64,000 nucleotides of DNA from Hydrotalea sandarakina (GTDB lineage Bacteria; Bacteroidota; Bacteroidia; Chitinophagales; Chitinophagaceae). Position numbers and translations under genes: made by a program. Position 1 is the first letter of the stretch; each line of letters starts with the position of its first letter. The stretch spans positions 1-64,000 of the forward strand of contig NZ_QKZV01000003.1 in NCBI RefSeq assembly GCF_003254115.1, in the 5' to 3' direction. Positions 42,308 through 51,669 of this stretch are shown one piece after another. The notes under the pieces were generated by a model. It saw only the letters and a list, made by a program, of their open reading frames with translations. It was not told the origin of the DNA and ran no database searches.

Positions 42308-44251
42308 TTAATTCGGGATTACCAACTTGTTATTACTTCTATTAACATCGGCCATACGCTGCGAAGGATCAATTTCAATAGAACGAATATCACCAATATT
42401 TCTGTTAATGGTAAAATAATATTCCGGGTCGGTCCATTTCCATTCTTGATGAACTATACGCGGTGTGGCATCTTCGGCGGGTTTTATTCCATACATTAAG
42501 TTCATGGGTATATAATGCATTTCAGAAGTACCATCCTTATAAGTAATTAACACATCAATGGGCATAGGCATTTTACCAATGCGTTTTAAAGTAATTTGGG
42601 GCTTACCGTTTACCAAATCAATATTACCAATTCCATAATCAATGGTTTTAGTTGAATATATCCAATACTCCTTATACCATTCCAATTCAATGTTGCTTAC
42701 TTTTTCTGCCACACGGATAAAATCGTTGGCATTTGGGTGTTTAAATTTCCAGGTATTATAATAGGCTAATAACACTTTATTGCGTAAGCTATCGCTGATA
42801 ATGTAGCCTAATTGCTCTAAAAACACAGCGCCTTTGCTATAGGCGGCTAATGAGTAAGCAAAATTAGTGTTGAAGTGATCGGCATGGGTACTCATGGGTT
42901 CTTCATAAGGACTACGCGCTAATGCAAAATAACCGGCATAATTTTCATATTGATTTTTGGGCAGTTTATCAGCATCTTCAATAACCTTATTTTTCAAATA
43001 ATTCTTAACAGGGATACTGGTGTAGGGCGATTGCTGTGCAAAGTTTTCATTATACCAAGCCATTACTTCAGCTTCGGCATACGAGGTAAACCCTTCATCC
43101 ATCCAGGGATACAAACTTTCATTGGTACCCAAAATTTGTTGATACCAACTATGCATCCACTCATGAAAAACGGTGCCTAAGCTGGGTCCTTTAATTAAAG
43201 TAGCCATGGCGTACTCCATACCGCCATCACCGCCCTGAATAAAGGAATATTGTGGATAGGGATAGGGACCAAAACGTTTTTCCATGTATGGCAATACTTT
43301 TTCGGCACTCCACAAAACATTATTCCAAGCGCTATCGGCATGTGCATCACCTGCTTTATAAAATACGTTTAACGTTAAACCGGGTCTAACTTTTTTTGAT
43401 AAATGTTTATAATCCGGATCAGCAGCCCACACAAAGTCGTGTACGTTATTGCCAATAAAATTCCAAGTAAGTGTGTTGCCTTTATGTTCGGGTACTTTAA
43501 CACCGGGGGATTCATAACCAAATCCTATTTCATTAGGTTTTTGTAATACGCCGGTTGCTGCAACCATATAATGTTTATCAATAGTAATTTTTACATCAAA
43601 GTTTCCCCAAACGCCATAAAATTCACGGGCAATGTAGGGGTTTGCATTCCAACCCTGATAATCATATTCAACCATTTTAGGATACCATTGGCTCATACTA
43701 TACCGCACTCCTTCTGCATTATCGCGGCCGCTTCTCCTAATTTGTAAAGGAACCTGCGCTTTGAAAGCTACTTTAAAATTAGCTTTACTATTGGGTAAAA
43801 TTGGGGATGATAGAGGAACCTCTAAAATGGTTTCGTGATAAATCATTTTTTGTTCAACACCATTCATAGTAATACTTGTAACACTATCATAACCAATTTC
43901 GTTGGGTTGTAATTTGCTAATTCTGTCTTTTACACGGCTATCCCAATCGGGAATGGGATTACCATTTCTATCTTGCCGAGTAGCTATTTTCCCTAACTCA
44001 CGGCTTCTAACATCCATACTACTGTTAGGCTGAAAGGCATTCCAGTATAAATGAAAAAATACCCGATGCAAAGTATCAGGCGAATTATTGGTGTAAACAA
44101 TATTCTCACTGCCTGTAAAGCGATTCGTTACAACATCCATGTTTACATCTATTTGGTAAGCAATGTGTTGTTGCCATCGTTCAGGCTGTGCAAAAAGCAT
44201 TGATATTGTCCCCAAACCCATCAATAATAAAATTGATATTTTCTTCATCAT
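42308..44251 (-). CDS. Exported M1-family zinc metallopeptidase
   Basis: 647 residues with a signal peptide (MMKKISILLLMGLGTISMLF). The zinc site is TVFHEWMHSWYQQ (HExxH) with the third ligand glutamate in PWMDEGFTSYAEA, 18 residues further. The substrate motif that is GxMEN in most aminopeptidases reads GGMEY here, so the N-terminal amine contact differs. Peptide cleavage in the periplasm or outside is likely. The ATG was chosen over a TTG two codons earlier. Confidence 0.9.
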   Translation of the reverse strand: MMKKISILLLMGLGTISMLFAQPERWQQHIAYQIDVNMDVVTNRFTGSENIVYTNNSPDTLHRVFFHLYWNAFQPNSSMDVRSRELGKIATRQDRNGNPIPDWDSRVKDRISKLQPNEIGYDSVTSITMNGVEQKMIYHETILEVPLSSPILPNSKANFKVAFKAQVPLQIRRSGRDNAEGVRYSMSQWYPKMVEYDYQGWNANPYIAREFYGVWGNFDVKITIDKHYMVAATGVLQKPNEIGFGYESPGVKVPEHKGNTLTWNFIGNNVHDFVWAADPDYKHLSKKVRPGLTLNVFYKAGDAHADSAWNNVLWSAEKVLPYMEKRFGPYPYPQYSFIQGGDGGMEYAMATLIKGPSLGTVFHEWMHSWYQQILGTNESLYPWMDEGFTSYAEAEVMAWYNENFAQQSPYTSIPVKNYLKNKVIEDADKLPKNQYENYAGYFALARSPYEEPMSTHADHFNTNFAYSLAAYSKGAVFLEQLGYIISDSLRNKVLLAYYNTWKFKHPNANDFIRVAEKVSNIELEWYKEYWIYSTKTIDYGIGNIDLVNGKPQITLKRIGKMPMPIDVLITYKDGTSEMHYIPMNLMYGIKPAEDATPRIVHQEWKWTDPEYYFTINRNIGDIRSIEIDPSQRMADVNRSNNKLVIPN

Positions 44252-44306
44252 GTGCAAACAATTTTTAAAATTATATTATTTATATATCACAACAGTATTG
44301 AATATG

Positions 44307-44340
44307 CCTTGCTAATACTGCTTAACAAGGTATAGCAAGG
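44307..44340. repeat. Inverted repeat between the PepSY-like and M1 peptidase genes
   Basis: CCTTGCTA and TAGCAAGG are separated by 18 bases. There is no T-tract on the minus strand, so it is a weak terminator at best and may be regulatory. Confidence 0.35.
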
Positions 44341-44376
44341 TAAAATAAATATTTTATTTATGCAGTTGAATTTGCT

Positions 44377-44829
44377 TTATAAAGCAGGCGCATCCTTTTG
44401 TAGTTGCCCTTTGGCATTAAAATACAAATAAGTTTTGCGAAATGCGTTTTTGCGAACTTCAATCCGATACAATACTTCATTATTGAGTGAGGTAATTTTT
44501 TGTACCAACAAAATTTCCCAATCGTTGAATTTGCTTTTATCGAAACCATCCTTTATCGCATCATTTAATTGATCATAAGGCATTTTGCTAATGGTTTCTA
44601 ACCATTGGCCCTTGTTGTTGTACTTCACTTGCATTACCGTATCGCTATTTTGAAAATTTGCTTGAAAATTGGTAAGGTTATCTTTCCAACTAACCTGCGC
44701 AGCTTTAGGAAATTGCTTAGCAAATGCATCTGTTACTTCAGATGGAATTTTTCTTAATTGGGCTTGAGAGGATATAGAAAAGCCAAAGAAAAGAACAGCA
44801 AATGCAACGATTATTCTTTTTATTTTCAT
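44377..44829 (-). CDS. Exported PepSY-like protein
   Basis: 150 residues with a signal peptide (MKIKRIIVAFAVLFFGFSIS, cut near SSQAQ). The body repeats the PepSY-like pattern: VTDAFAKQFPKAAQVSWKDN, FQANFQNSDTVMQVKYNNKG, ISKMPYDQLNDAIKDGF and YRIEVRKNAFRKTYLYFNAK. Such proteins are common in the Bacteroidota envelope; their function is unclear. The start at the second ATG gives the better signal peptide. Confidence 0.75.
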   Translation of the reverse strand: MKIKRIIVAFAVLFFGFSISSQAQLRKIPSEVTDAFAKQFPKAAQVSWKDNLTNFQANFQNSDTVMQVKYNNKGQWLETISKMPYDQLNDAIKDGFDKSKFNDWEILLVQKITSLNNEVLYRIEVRKNAFRKTYLYFNAKGQLQKDAPAL

Positions 44830-44856
44830 ACAGTATTTATTTTGCATATTAAGAAA

Positions 44857-45564
44857 TTAGTCATTTTTGCCTTCAATTACCAGCACTATTTCACCTTTAA
44901 CACCATGCTCCTGAAAATAATTATGCACTTCAAGCAATGATCCGCGTATATGCGTTTCAAACATTTTAGATATTTCTCTACTCACTGAACAATTTCGCGA
45001 TTCGCCGAAATAATTCATTAATTCGAATAATGTTTTTTGTAGCCGCATAGGGCTCTCATATAAAATAATTGTTCGTTCTTCCTGCGCCAATTTTGTTAAT
45101 AAGGTATGTCTGCCTTTTTTGGGTGGCAAAAAACCTTCAAATGCAAAGCGATGAGCAGGTAACCCACTTACTACCAATGCAGGAACAAAAGCAGTTGCGC
45201 CGGGTAAACAAAGTACATTGATATTGTTTTGTACACAAGCTCTTACTAACAAGAATGCCGGATCGGAAATACCCGGTGTACCTGCATCGGTTATTAATGC
45301 AAATACTTTACCCGACTGCATTTGCGAAATTAAATGGGGAACTATTTTATGTTCGTTATGTTGATGGTAAGGCGAAACCGGTTTTTGAATTTGGTAATGT
45401 TGTAATAAGCGGGCTGAAGTACGGGTGTCTTCACACAAAATAACATCGGCACTTTGTAAAACTTCTATGGCACGAAAAGTAATGTCTTTTAAATTACCTA
45501 CAGGTGTAGGAACTAAATATAAGCTAACCTTTTGCTGGTTTGTTGATTGTTGTACTTCCGCCAT
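44857..45564 (-). CDS. rsmI: 16S rRNA (cytidine-1402-2'-O)-methyltransferase
   Basis: 235 residues, tetrapyrrole-methylase fold. It 2'-O-methylates C1402 in the ribosomal P site. Motifs are LYLVPTPVGNLKDITFRAIE, LCEDTRTSARLLQHY, LITDAGTPGISDPAFLLV, PGATAFVPALVVSGLP and FEGFLPPKKGRHTLL. It lies 13 bases after the purS stop on the same strand, so it is probably part of the pssA-purS-rsmI transcript. Confidence 0.94.
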   Translation of the reverse strand: MAEVQQSTNQQKVSLYLVPTPVGNLKDITFRAIEVLQSADVILCEDTRTSARLLQHYQIQKPVSPYHQHNEHKIVPHLISQMQSGKVFALITDAGTPGISDPAFLLVRACVQNNINVLCLPGATAFVPALVVSGLPAHRFAFEGFLPPKKGRHTLLTKLAQEERTIILYESPMRLQKTLFELMNYFGESRNCSVSREISKMFETHIRGSLLEVHNYFQEHGVKGEIVLVIEGKND

Positions 45565-45577
45565 TACAAATACTTAA

Positions 45578-45832
45578 TTAACCCTGCACCATTTCAATTT
45601 CATAAAATTCCATAACAGGGTTGGCTAATAATTTTTTGCAGGCTTCTTCTGCTTTAGTTTTAGCGCTTAATTCAGATTCGGCCTCAATTTGAAGTGTTAT
45701 ATGTTTACCAATTCTTACATCGGAAATTCCATTTAAACCCAAGTTGTGTAAACCGCCTAATACTGCTTTTCCTTGCGGATCTAATAAATCTTTTAATGGC
45801 ATTACTTTAATTTGCACGTGGTAGGTCGTCAT
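45578..45832 (-). CDS. purS: Phosphoribosylformylglycinamidine synthase subunit PurS
   Basis: 84 residues from MTTYHVQIKVMPLKDLLDPQ. Then come GKAVLGGLHNLGLNGISDVR, IGKHITLQIE and a C-terminal helix/strand; this is the PurS fold that bridges PurL and PurQ in purine synthesis. The ATG overlaps the pssA stop as ATGA, so the two are translationally coupled. purL and purQ are not in the window. A longer frame of 42 more codons upstream is out of family. Confidence 0.85.
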   Translation of the reverse strand: MTTYHVQIKVMPLKDLLDPQGKAVLGGLHNLGLNGISDVRIGKHITLQIEAESELSAKTKAEEACKKLLANPVMEFYEIEMVQG

Positions 45833-46599
45833 GATGTGATGCTTTGTTTTAAAAGCAAAGATAAAACTACATAAGCTATAAAAGTTACCGGTACGGCCAT
45901 CCATCCTAAAAATAGTGCAATGATAACAGCAATTAGCGCCAATATTAGGAATGGCCATAATTTTTTAAATTCCAATTTTTTAAATTTCAATGCCATCATA
46001 GGCGTCTTAGCAACCATTAAGTAACTCAAAATAATAATTGCGGCATACAAAAACCACTTGTTTACCATTAACTCAATTAACCATGCCTTGTTAGAAAACC
46101 AATAAATTAAAGGAAAAGAAGCAACACATAAACCAACTGCAGGAATAGGTACGCCCTTAAAATAGTGGGTTTGTGTATCATCTATATTAAAGCGAGCCAA
46201 ACGAAAAGCACCCGCACAAGGAATTAAGAAAGCAGGCAGTAACCATAAAACTGATACATCTAATCCATTAGGTTGTCCTGCGTAAGCCCTGCGTAAAAAC
46301 TCATAAAAAATCATTCCCGGTGCAACACCAAAGCTAACCACATCAGAAAGTGAATCCAATTGTTTGCCTAATTCAGAAGTGGCCTTTAATGCACGAGCCA
46401 CTAATCCATCTAAAAAATCAATTACAGCGGCTATGCCAATACAAACACTTGCCCAAAATATTTTTTGTGGAATTTCTACGGTTTGTTGACCTGTGTCATC
46501 AACACTTAACATTAAACCGGGTTGTAATATTACAACGATGGCAATACAACCAAAAACCAAATTTAACAGCGTAAAAATGTTGGGAATTTGTTTGTGCAT
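45829..46599 (-). CDS. pssA: CDP-diacylglycerol-serine O-phosphatidyltransferase
   Basis: 256 residues. It makes phosphatidylserine, the precursor of phosphatidylethanolamine, in the inner membrane. The CDP-alcohol phosphotransferase site is split around AAVIDFLDGLVARALKATSE and LGKQLDSLSDVVSFGVAPG with its conserved aspartates. About six to eight hydrophobic helices are present. It starts the overlapping pssA-purS pair. Confidence 0.93.
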   Translation of the reverse strand: MHKQIPNIFTLLNLVFGCIAIVVILQPGLMLSVDDTGQQTVEIPQKIFWASVCIGIAAVIDFLDGLVARALKATSELGKQLDSLSDVVSFGVAPGMIFYEFLRRAYAGQPNGLDVSVLWLLPAFLIPCAGAFRLARFNIDDTQTHYFKGVPIPAVGLCVASFPLIYWFSNKAWLIELMVNKWFLYAAIIILSYLMVAKTPMMALKFKKLEFKKLWPFLILALIAVIIALFLGWMAVPVTFIAYVVLSLLLKQSITS

Positions 46600-46622
46600 A
46601 ACAGGGTTATAATAAATTGGTT

Positions 46623-47918
46623 TTATTTTTTATGTTGCATTAATTTTTCAATTTCTTCTACCGTAATGGGAATATTTTTCATTAAATCGGTATTACCATT
46701 TTTGGTAATCCAAACATTATTTTCAATGCGCACACCCATTTTTTCTTCTTCAATATAAATACCGGGTTCAACGGTAAATACCATACCCGCAGTTACGGGC
46801 TGCAGGCGATTGCCTAAATCGTGTACGTCAATACCTAAATGATGCGAAATACCATGATACAAATATTTGCGATAGGCCGGATTATTTTTGTCTTCATTTT
46901 TAACATCAGCTTTGTTCAATAAACCAATTTTTAAAAACTGTTTAGTTGCCTCTTCCCCTACTTTGTCATGATAATCGGATAGTAATATACCGGGTTTTAA
47001 AATTGATTTTGCATAGTTATGTAAGTGCAAACAAGCATTGTACACTTCTTTTTGTCGTTTTGTAAATTTACCATTTACAGGAACTGTTCTGGTTAAGTCG
47101 GCGCAATAACCACCATATTCTGCTCCAAAATCCATTAAAACGAGGTCGCCGTCTTTACATTCCTGATTGTTGAAAATATAATGTAATGTTCTTGCATTGT
47201 CACCACTGGCTATAATGCTGTGATATGCCGGCCCTTCGGCACGCTGACTTAAAAAGCTTCTGTAAATTTCTGCTTCAATTTCATATTCCATTACACCGGG
47301 CTTAATGAATTGTAAAAGATGCCGAAAAGTATTTTCCGTAATATCAATAGCTTTTTGAATAACCGCTACTTCTTCTTTGGATTTAATACTTCGTAATTGC
47401 TTTAATATTTTGGCTGCCCGTTTATATTCGTGTAAAGGATAACGCGCTTTCATTTCATCAATAAACCTGTACTCATTTGTACGAATCAGCGATGCTTTTC
47501 TGTCGTTTTCATTTGAATCGAGATAAATGGTATCAACACTGTGTATCCATCCCTGCAACAAAGCTTCTATGCTATCTAACCATACAATGGTTTCAATACC
47601 GGAAATAGCCTGTGCTTCTGAAATGCGTAGTCTTTTTCCATCCCATTTTTCTTTTAGTTCATTGGGCCTTACTAAAACCAAAACTTCTCGGTATTTCTTT
47701 TCAGGATTATCCGGATAAAGAATAACCATGCTATCTTCCTGACTAATACCGCTTAACCAATATAAATCGCTATTTTGTTTAAAGGGATGTAAAGCATCAC
47801 CATTAACAGGGAATGCATCATTGCTAACAAAAATGGCAATGCTGTTGGGTTCCATGGCTTTTATAAAACGATGCCTGTTTTCAGTAAACAATTCGGCAGG
47901 TAAAGGCAAATTTTTCAT
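46623..47918 (-). CDS. Xaa-Pro aminopeptidase (M24B, aminopeptidase P)
   Basis: 431 residues. It removes N-terminal residues before proline with a two-metal centre. Ligands are visible in LVLMDFGAEYGGYCADLTRT (two aspartates), HGISHHLGIDVHD (histidine), VFTVEPGIYIEE (glutamate) and GVRIENNVW (glutamate). An N-terminal creatinase/prolidase-like domain (about 1-160) precedes them. It has no signal peptide and is likely cytoplasmic. The ATG giving MKNLPLPAELF was used; a TTG two codons earlier is less likely. Confidence 0.92.
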   Translation of the reverse strand: MKNLPLPAELFTENRHRFIKAMEPNSIAIFVSNDAFPVNGDALHPFKQNSDLYWLSGISQEDSMVILYPDNPEKKYREVLVLVRPNELKEKWDGKRLRISEAQAISGIETIVWLDSIEALLQGWIHSVDTIYLDSNENDRKASLIRTNEYRFIDEMKARYPLHEYKRAAKILKQLRSIKSKEEVAVIQKAIDITENTFRHLLQFIKPGVMEYEIEAEIYRSFLSQRAEGPAYHSIIASGDNARTLHYIFNNQECKDGDLVLMDFGAEYGGYCADLTRTVPVNGKFTKRQKEVYNACLHLHNYAKSILKPGILLSDYHDKVGEEATKQFLKIGLLNKADVKNEDKNNPAYRKYLYHGISHHLGIDVHDLGNRLQPVTAGMVFTVEPGIYIEEEKMGVRIENNVWITKNGNTDLMKNIPITVEEIEKLMQHKK

Positions 47919-48233
47919 ATGCAAAATTTAAAATGGAAAGATAATTCATTCAAGCGAATACTATTGTAATTTATGAAAGGCATTAACAGTTATTTACCAT
48001 GATGCATAAAAATAAAATTAAATAAAAAACTAAATTAATTTTAAAATTTGTTATGATATTAAAAACAAACTAAGAAGCTTATCCGAAATAAATAACCATT
48101 TAAAACCGATTAAATTGTAATAAAACGGCAATAGATAGCATGAAACTGTTAGTTTATAGCTATACATTTGAGTTTCATAATGTTAATTTTTCAAAATATT
48201 TCACGAACCCCCGATTCTTCGGGGGTTCCTGTT
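47919..48233. other. AT-rich intergenic region
   Basis: About 315 bases upstream of the aminopeptidase gene with no gene seen. The only structure found is a GC-rich hairpin at the cdd end. Confidence 0.5.
48205..48228 (-). terminator. Hairpin after cdd
   Basis: GAACCCCCGA and TCGGGGGTTC form a perfect 10-bp stem with a 4-base loop, 6 bases past the cdd stop. The T-tract is weak on both strands. Confidence 0.6.
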
Positions 48234-48716
48234 TTACATAGCCTTATTGGAAAATGCCAAAGGCAATAAGCTCGTTGCATTTTCTACAACAATAATCTCA
48301 CCCCATTTGGAAGCTAAAATTAAACGCATGGTATGACCATAACGACTTTGGTGCTCTATTATAGCCTGCCGACACATTCCACAAGGAGAAATAGGTTGCA
48401 GGCTGTTATTTCTATTTGTGTCATAAGTAATAGCCATAGTAGTAATGTATGCTTCAGGAAATAATGCTGCGGCGGAAGCCAATAAACTTCTTTCCGCGCA
48501 AATACTTACCGGATAACTGGCGTTTTCCTGATTGGTTCCCGTAACTATTTCGCCATTGCTTAATAAAGCAGCAGCCGAAACTCGAAACTGAGAATACGGT
48601 GCATATGCTAAAGCAGTATTATGCCTTGCTTTTTCCACTAACTTGGCATCTGACTCAGATAATTCATTGATGTCATTATAAACCTGAAAGGTAAATTCAA
48701 TGTGCTTTTGGTGCAT
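48234..48716 (-). CDS. cdd: Cytidine deaminase
   Basis: 160 residues. It deaminates cytidine to uridine in pyrimidine salvage. The zinc site is in SICAERSLLASA (cysteine and the catalytic glutamate) and PISPCGMCRQAI (two cysteines). NTALAYAPYSQFRVSAAALL and TGTNQENASYPVSICAE are the typical substrate region. The ATG giving MHQKHIEFTF was chosen over a TTG three codons earlier. Confidence 0.93.
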   Translation of the reverse strand: MHQKHIEFTFQVYNDINELSESDAKLVEKARHNTALAYAPYSQFRVSAAALLSNGEIVTGTNQENASYPVSICAERSLLASAAALFPEAYITTMAITYDTNRNNSLQPISPCGMCRQAIIEHQSRYGHTMRLILASKWGEIIVVENATSLLPLAFSNKAM

Positions 48717-48750
48717 GTAATACAATTTTAGTCAAGCAATTATTACCAAT

Positions 48751-48785
48751 AAAAAATCCTTGTATTAAATACAAGGATTTAAAAA
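48751..48785 (-). terminator. Terminator of lepB
   Basis: AAATCCTTGTAT and ATACAAGGATTT pair with a tiny loop; T residues follow on the minus strand. It lies about 20 bases past the lepB stop. Confidence 0.7.
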
Positions 48786-48802
48786 AGTGAAAATAAAGAT
48801 AA

Positions 48803-50338
48803 CTAATTTATTGATTTAAATATTCGTTTCCATCTTGGACCATTATCCCAACTAAACCAAATGAGTGAGGCTTTTCCTACAATGTTAGGTTCGGGTACAA
48901 AGCCCCAAAAACGGCTATCTTGACTATTATGTCTATTATCACCCATCATCCAGTAGTAATTGTAACGGAAGGTGTATTGCGTTTCAGGCTTTCCATCAAT
49001 AATAAAAGTTCCATCTTTTTCTTCTAAAGAATGATGTTCATATACACGAATTAAACGTCTGTAAAAAGCAATATTATTGGGAGTTAGTGTAACGGTAGCG
49101 CCTTTTTTAGGAATATAAATAGGACCATAGTTATCTACTCCCCATCCTAAAGAAAGCTGGTAAGGAAAAATACTGTAAGTAGCTTCTGAAGAATCAAAGG
49201 GAATAACAAAGCGTTCAACCGAAATAACGTTAGGCACTTTGCGTAGAGTAGTAGCATCATCATGCGTTAATGGCATGTAATAAGCACCGCTTTGGCGAAA
49301 CATATTTTGCAAATCTTCGTGCAATTGTTCGGTTTTTTCATCATTTCGAACGTCAATATTGTACTGAGATTTCAATAAGTCGAAATCGAGTGGACGGCCA
49401 TTGGTTTTTACAACGTAAGTAGTTTGTGAATATTTAGGTTGGAATGCTCTTTGACCATTTACGTAAAGAATGCTTTCTTTTACTTGAACAGTATCGCCCG
49501 GCATACCAACGCAACGTTTAATATAATTATCGGTTTTATCCATTGGGTGAACAATGATATTATCGCCAAATTGTTGCCAAACAGCTTCACGCCCTTGCCT
49601 GCGAACAAAATCATAATAAGGTTGTGCCGAACCATAACCCGGTAAATTAATAATGGTATCGCCTTCGGGAAAGTTGAATACTACCACATCATTTCTTTTA
49701 ATAGGTGCATAACCCGGCAAGCGCATATATTTTAATTTAATCCAGGTTAAATACGAAGGTGTTGTTTCACTGAATGGCATGGTATTATGAACAAATGGAA
49801 ATGATAATGGTGTTTCAGGAATACGAGGCCCGTATGCCATTTTGTTTACAAACAAAAAGTCGTGCACCATTAATGTTTTTTCCATACTTCCCGTTGGAAT
49901 TACATAAGCTTCAAAAATAAACGTGCGAATAATAGTTGCCGCTACTATAGCAAATACGGCAGCGTCAATCCATTCACGTGCAGCTGATTTTTTATATTGC
50001 TTTACAACTTTTTCACCACCCCATTTTGCATTAGCCGAAAAACCTAAATAAGGGAAATAAATAAATGGTAGGAATACAACTAGGCTGTGTTCAATTAAAT
50101 TAAACCTTCCAAAATGCATGGTAAAAATAATGGTTATCCAAATTGTAATGAATTGCCCTGCAATAGGAATGAATTGCAACCAAAACCACCATTTTTTTAT
50201 ATTACATTTTTCAACAATTAGCCAGGTATTGTAAAATGGAATAAATGCTTTCCAAGCCTCTATTCCCGCTTTTTGAAACATGCCATACATTCCAACATGC
50301 CAACCTATAATACCAATAATAAAGAGTGCTATACCCAT
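48803..50338 (-). CDS. lepB: Signal peptidase I with extra N-terminal membrane domain
   Basis: 511 residues. Catalytic serine 151 lies in VIPTGSMEKTLMVHDFLFVN and lysine 274 in DNYIKRCVGMPGDTVQV. The end box MMGDNRHNSQDSRFWGFVP is also present. The first 105 residues carry three hydrophobic segments with WKAFIPFYNTWLIVEKC, resembling the DUF5684 domain. A loop of about 110 residues (290-400) separates the last catalytic boxes, which is longer than in E. coli. It removes signal peptides at the inner membrane. It has its own terminator. Confidence 0.93.
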   Translation of the reverse strand: MGIALFIIGIIGWHVGMYGMFQKAGIEAWKAFIPFYNTWLIVEKCNIKKWWFWLQFIPIAGQFITIWITIIFTMHFGRFNLIEHSLVVFLPFIYFPYLGFSANAKWGGEKVVKQYKKSAAREWIDAAVFAIVAATIIRTFIFEAYVIPTGSMEKTLMVHDFLFVNKMAYGPRIPETPLSFPFVHNTMPFSETTPSYLTWIKLKYMRLPGYAPIKRNDVVVFNFPEGDTIINLPGYGSAQPYYDFVRRQGREAVWQQFGDNIIVHPMDKTDNYIKRCVGMPGDTVQVKESILYVNGQRAFQPKYSQTTYVVKTNGRPLDFDLLKSQYNIDVRNDEKTEQLHEDLQNMFRQSGAYYMPLTHDDATTLRKVPNVISVERFVIPFDSSEATYSIFPYQLSLGWGVDNYGPIYIPKKGATVTLTPNNIAFYRRLIRVYEHHSLEEKDGTFIIDGKPETQYTFRYNYYWMMGDNRHNSQDSRFWGFVPEPNIVGKASLIWFSWDNGPRWKRIFKSIN

Positions 50339-50437
50339 ACGTAAGTTTTAAATAACGCTATATTTTCTTTTGTTTTTTTGCTTTTAACAATGTTACAAAG
50401 CTTGGTTTAGATTTGTTAAACAAAACCCAAACTTATA

Positions 50438-51598
50438 TTAAGCCGGTAAAGCATAGTTGGTTACATCGTCAACAGTGATGGTTTTACCCGATAATATCAC
50501 TAACCTTTCAATTACATTCCGTAATTCACGAATGTTACCCGACCATTTTTTGTTTTGTAATGCTTCTATGGCTTTTTTATCAATCGCTTTTTTTGCTTCA
50601 CCATATTCCTCGGCAATATCTTCTAAAAATTTTTCAATTAATAAAGGAATATCTGAAACTCTTTCATTTAATGATGGTACGTGTATTAGAATAACGCTTA
50701 GCCGATGATATAAATCTAATCGGAAATTTTTTGCTTCCACTTCCTCCAATAAATTTTTATTGGTAGCGGCAATTACCCTAACATCCACATTAATTTCTTT
50801 ATCGCCACCAACTCTGGTTATTTTTCCTTCTTGCAAAGCTCTTAATACTTTAGCTTGTGCCTGAAGGCTCATATCGCCAATTTCATCGAGAAACAAGGTG
50901 CCACCGTTAGCTTGCTCAAACTTGCCAATACGTTGTTTAATGGCAGAGGTAAAAGAGCCTTTTTCGTGACCAAATAATTCACTTTCAATCAATTCGCTCG
51001 GTATAGCTGCACAGTTTACTTCAATTAAAGGTGCACTGGCTCTATTGCTTTTTTCATGTAACCAACGGGCTACCAGTTCCTTTCCGCTTCCATTTTCGCC
51101 GGTTATTAAAACACGGGCATCGGTGGGTGCTACTTTATCAATTGTATCTTTAATTTTTTGAATAGCTTCGCTTTCACCAATAATTTCCTGAACCCTGCTT
51201 ATTTTTCTTTTTAAAACTTTGGTTTCCTTTACTAAGGTTGTTTTATCCAAAGCATTGCGAATGGTTATGAGCAATCTGTTTAAATCGGGTGGTTTTGAAA
51301 TATAATCAAAGGCACCTTTCTTCACGGCATCTACAGCTGTTTCAATATTACCATGCCCACTAATAATAATGATGGGCACTTCCGGCTTTTCAAGCAATGC
51401 CTTCGATAAAAACTCAATGCCATCCATTTTGGGCATTTTTATATCGCATAATACCACATCGAAAGTTCCGGCTACAAATTTTTTCCAACCATCTTCTCCA
51501 TCAACTGCCTCTTCTACCTTGTAGCCTTCATTACTAAGAATATCTTTGAGCACACTTCTAATAGCACGTTCGTCATCTATTACCAAAATTTGTGACAT
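50438..51598 (-). CDS. Sigma54-type response regulator without HTH domain
   Basis: 386 residues. The receiver has D8-D9 and phospho-acceptor D52 in VVLCDIKMPKMDG. The AAA+ domain has Walker A GENGSGKE (167-174), Walker B TLFLDEIGDM and the arginine-rich NFRLDLYHRLSV. The loop that contacts sigma54, usually GAFTGA, reads GSFTSA (214-219). The protein ends at VTNYALPA, shortly after the AAA+ domain, so the usual Fis-type DNA-binding helix-turn-helix is absent. It may act without a specific DNA site or in another process. No kinase is adjacent. Confidence 0.9.
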   Translation of the reverse strand: MSQILVIDDERAIRSVLKDILSNEGYKVEEAVDGEDGWKKFVAGTFDVVLCDIKMPKMDGIEFLSKALLEKPEVPIIIISGHGNIETAVDAVKKGAFDYISKPPDLNRLLITIRNALDKTTLVKETKVLKRKISRVQEIIGESEAIQKIKDTIDKVAPTDARVLITGENGSGKELVARWLHEKSNRASAPLIEVNCAAIPSELIESELFGHEKGSFTSAIKQRIGKFEQANGGTLFLDEIGDMSLQAQAKVLRALQEGKITRVGGDKEINVDVRVIAATNKNLLEEVEAKNFRLDLYHRLSVILIHVPSLNERVSDIPLLIEKFLEDIAEEYGEAKKAIDKKAIEALQNKKWSGNIRELRNVIERLVILSGKTITVDDVTNYALPA

Positions 51599-51669
51599 AT
51601 AACTACTTATAGTTTTTGCTAAGATAAGTGTTTCGTAATTGTTTTAAACAGAACCACTGTTAAAGCCGC

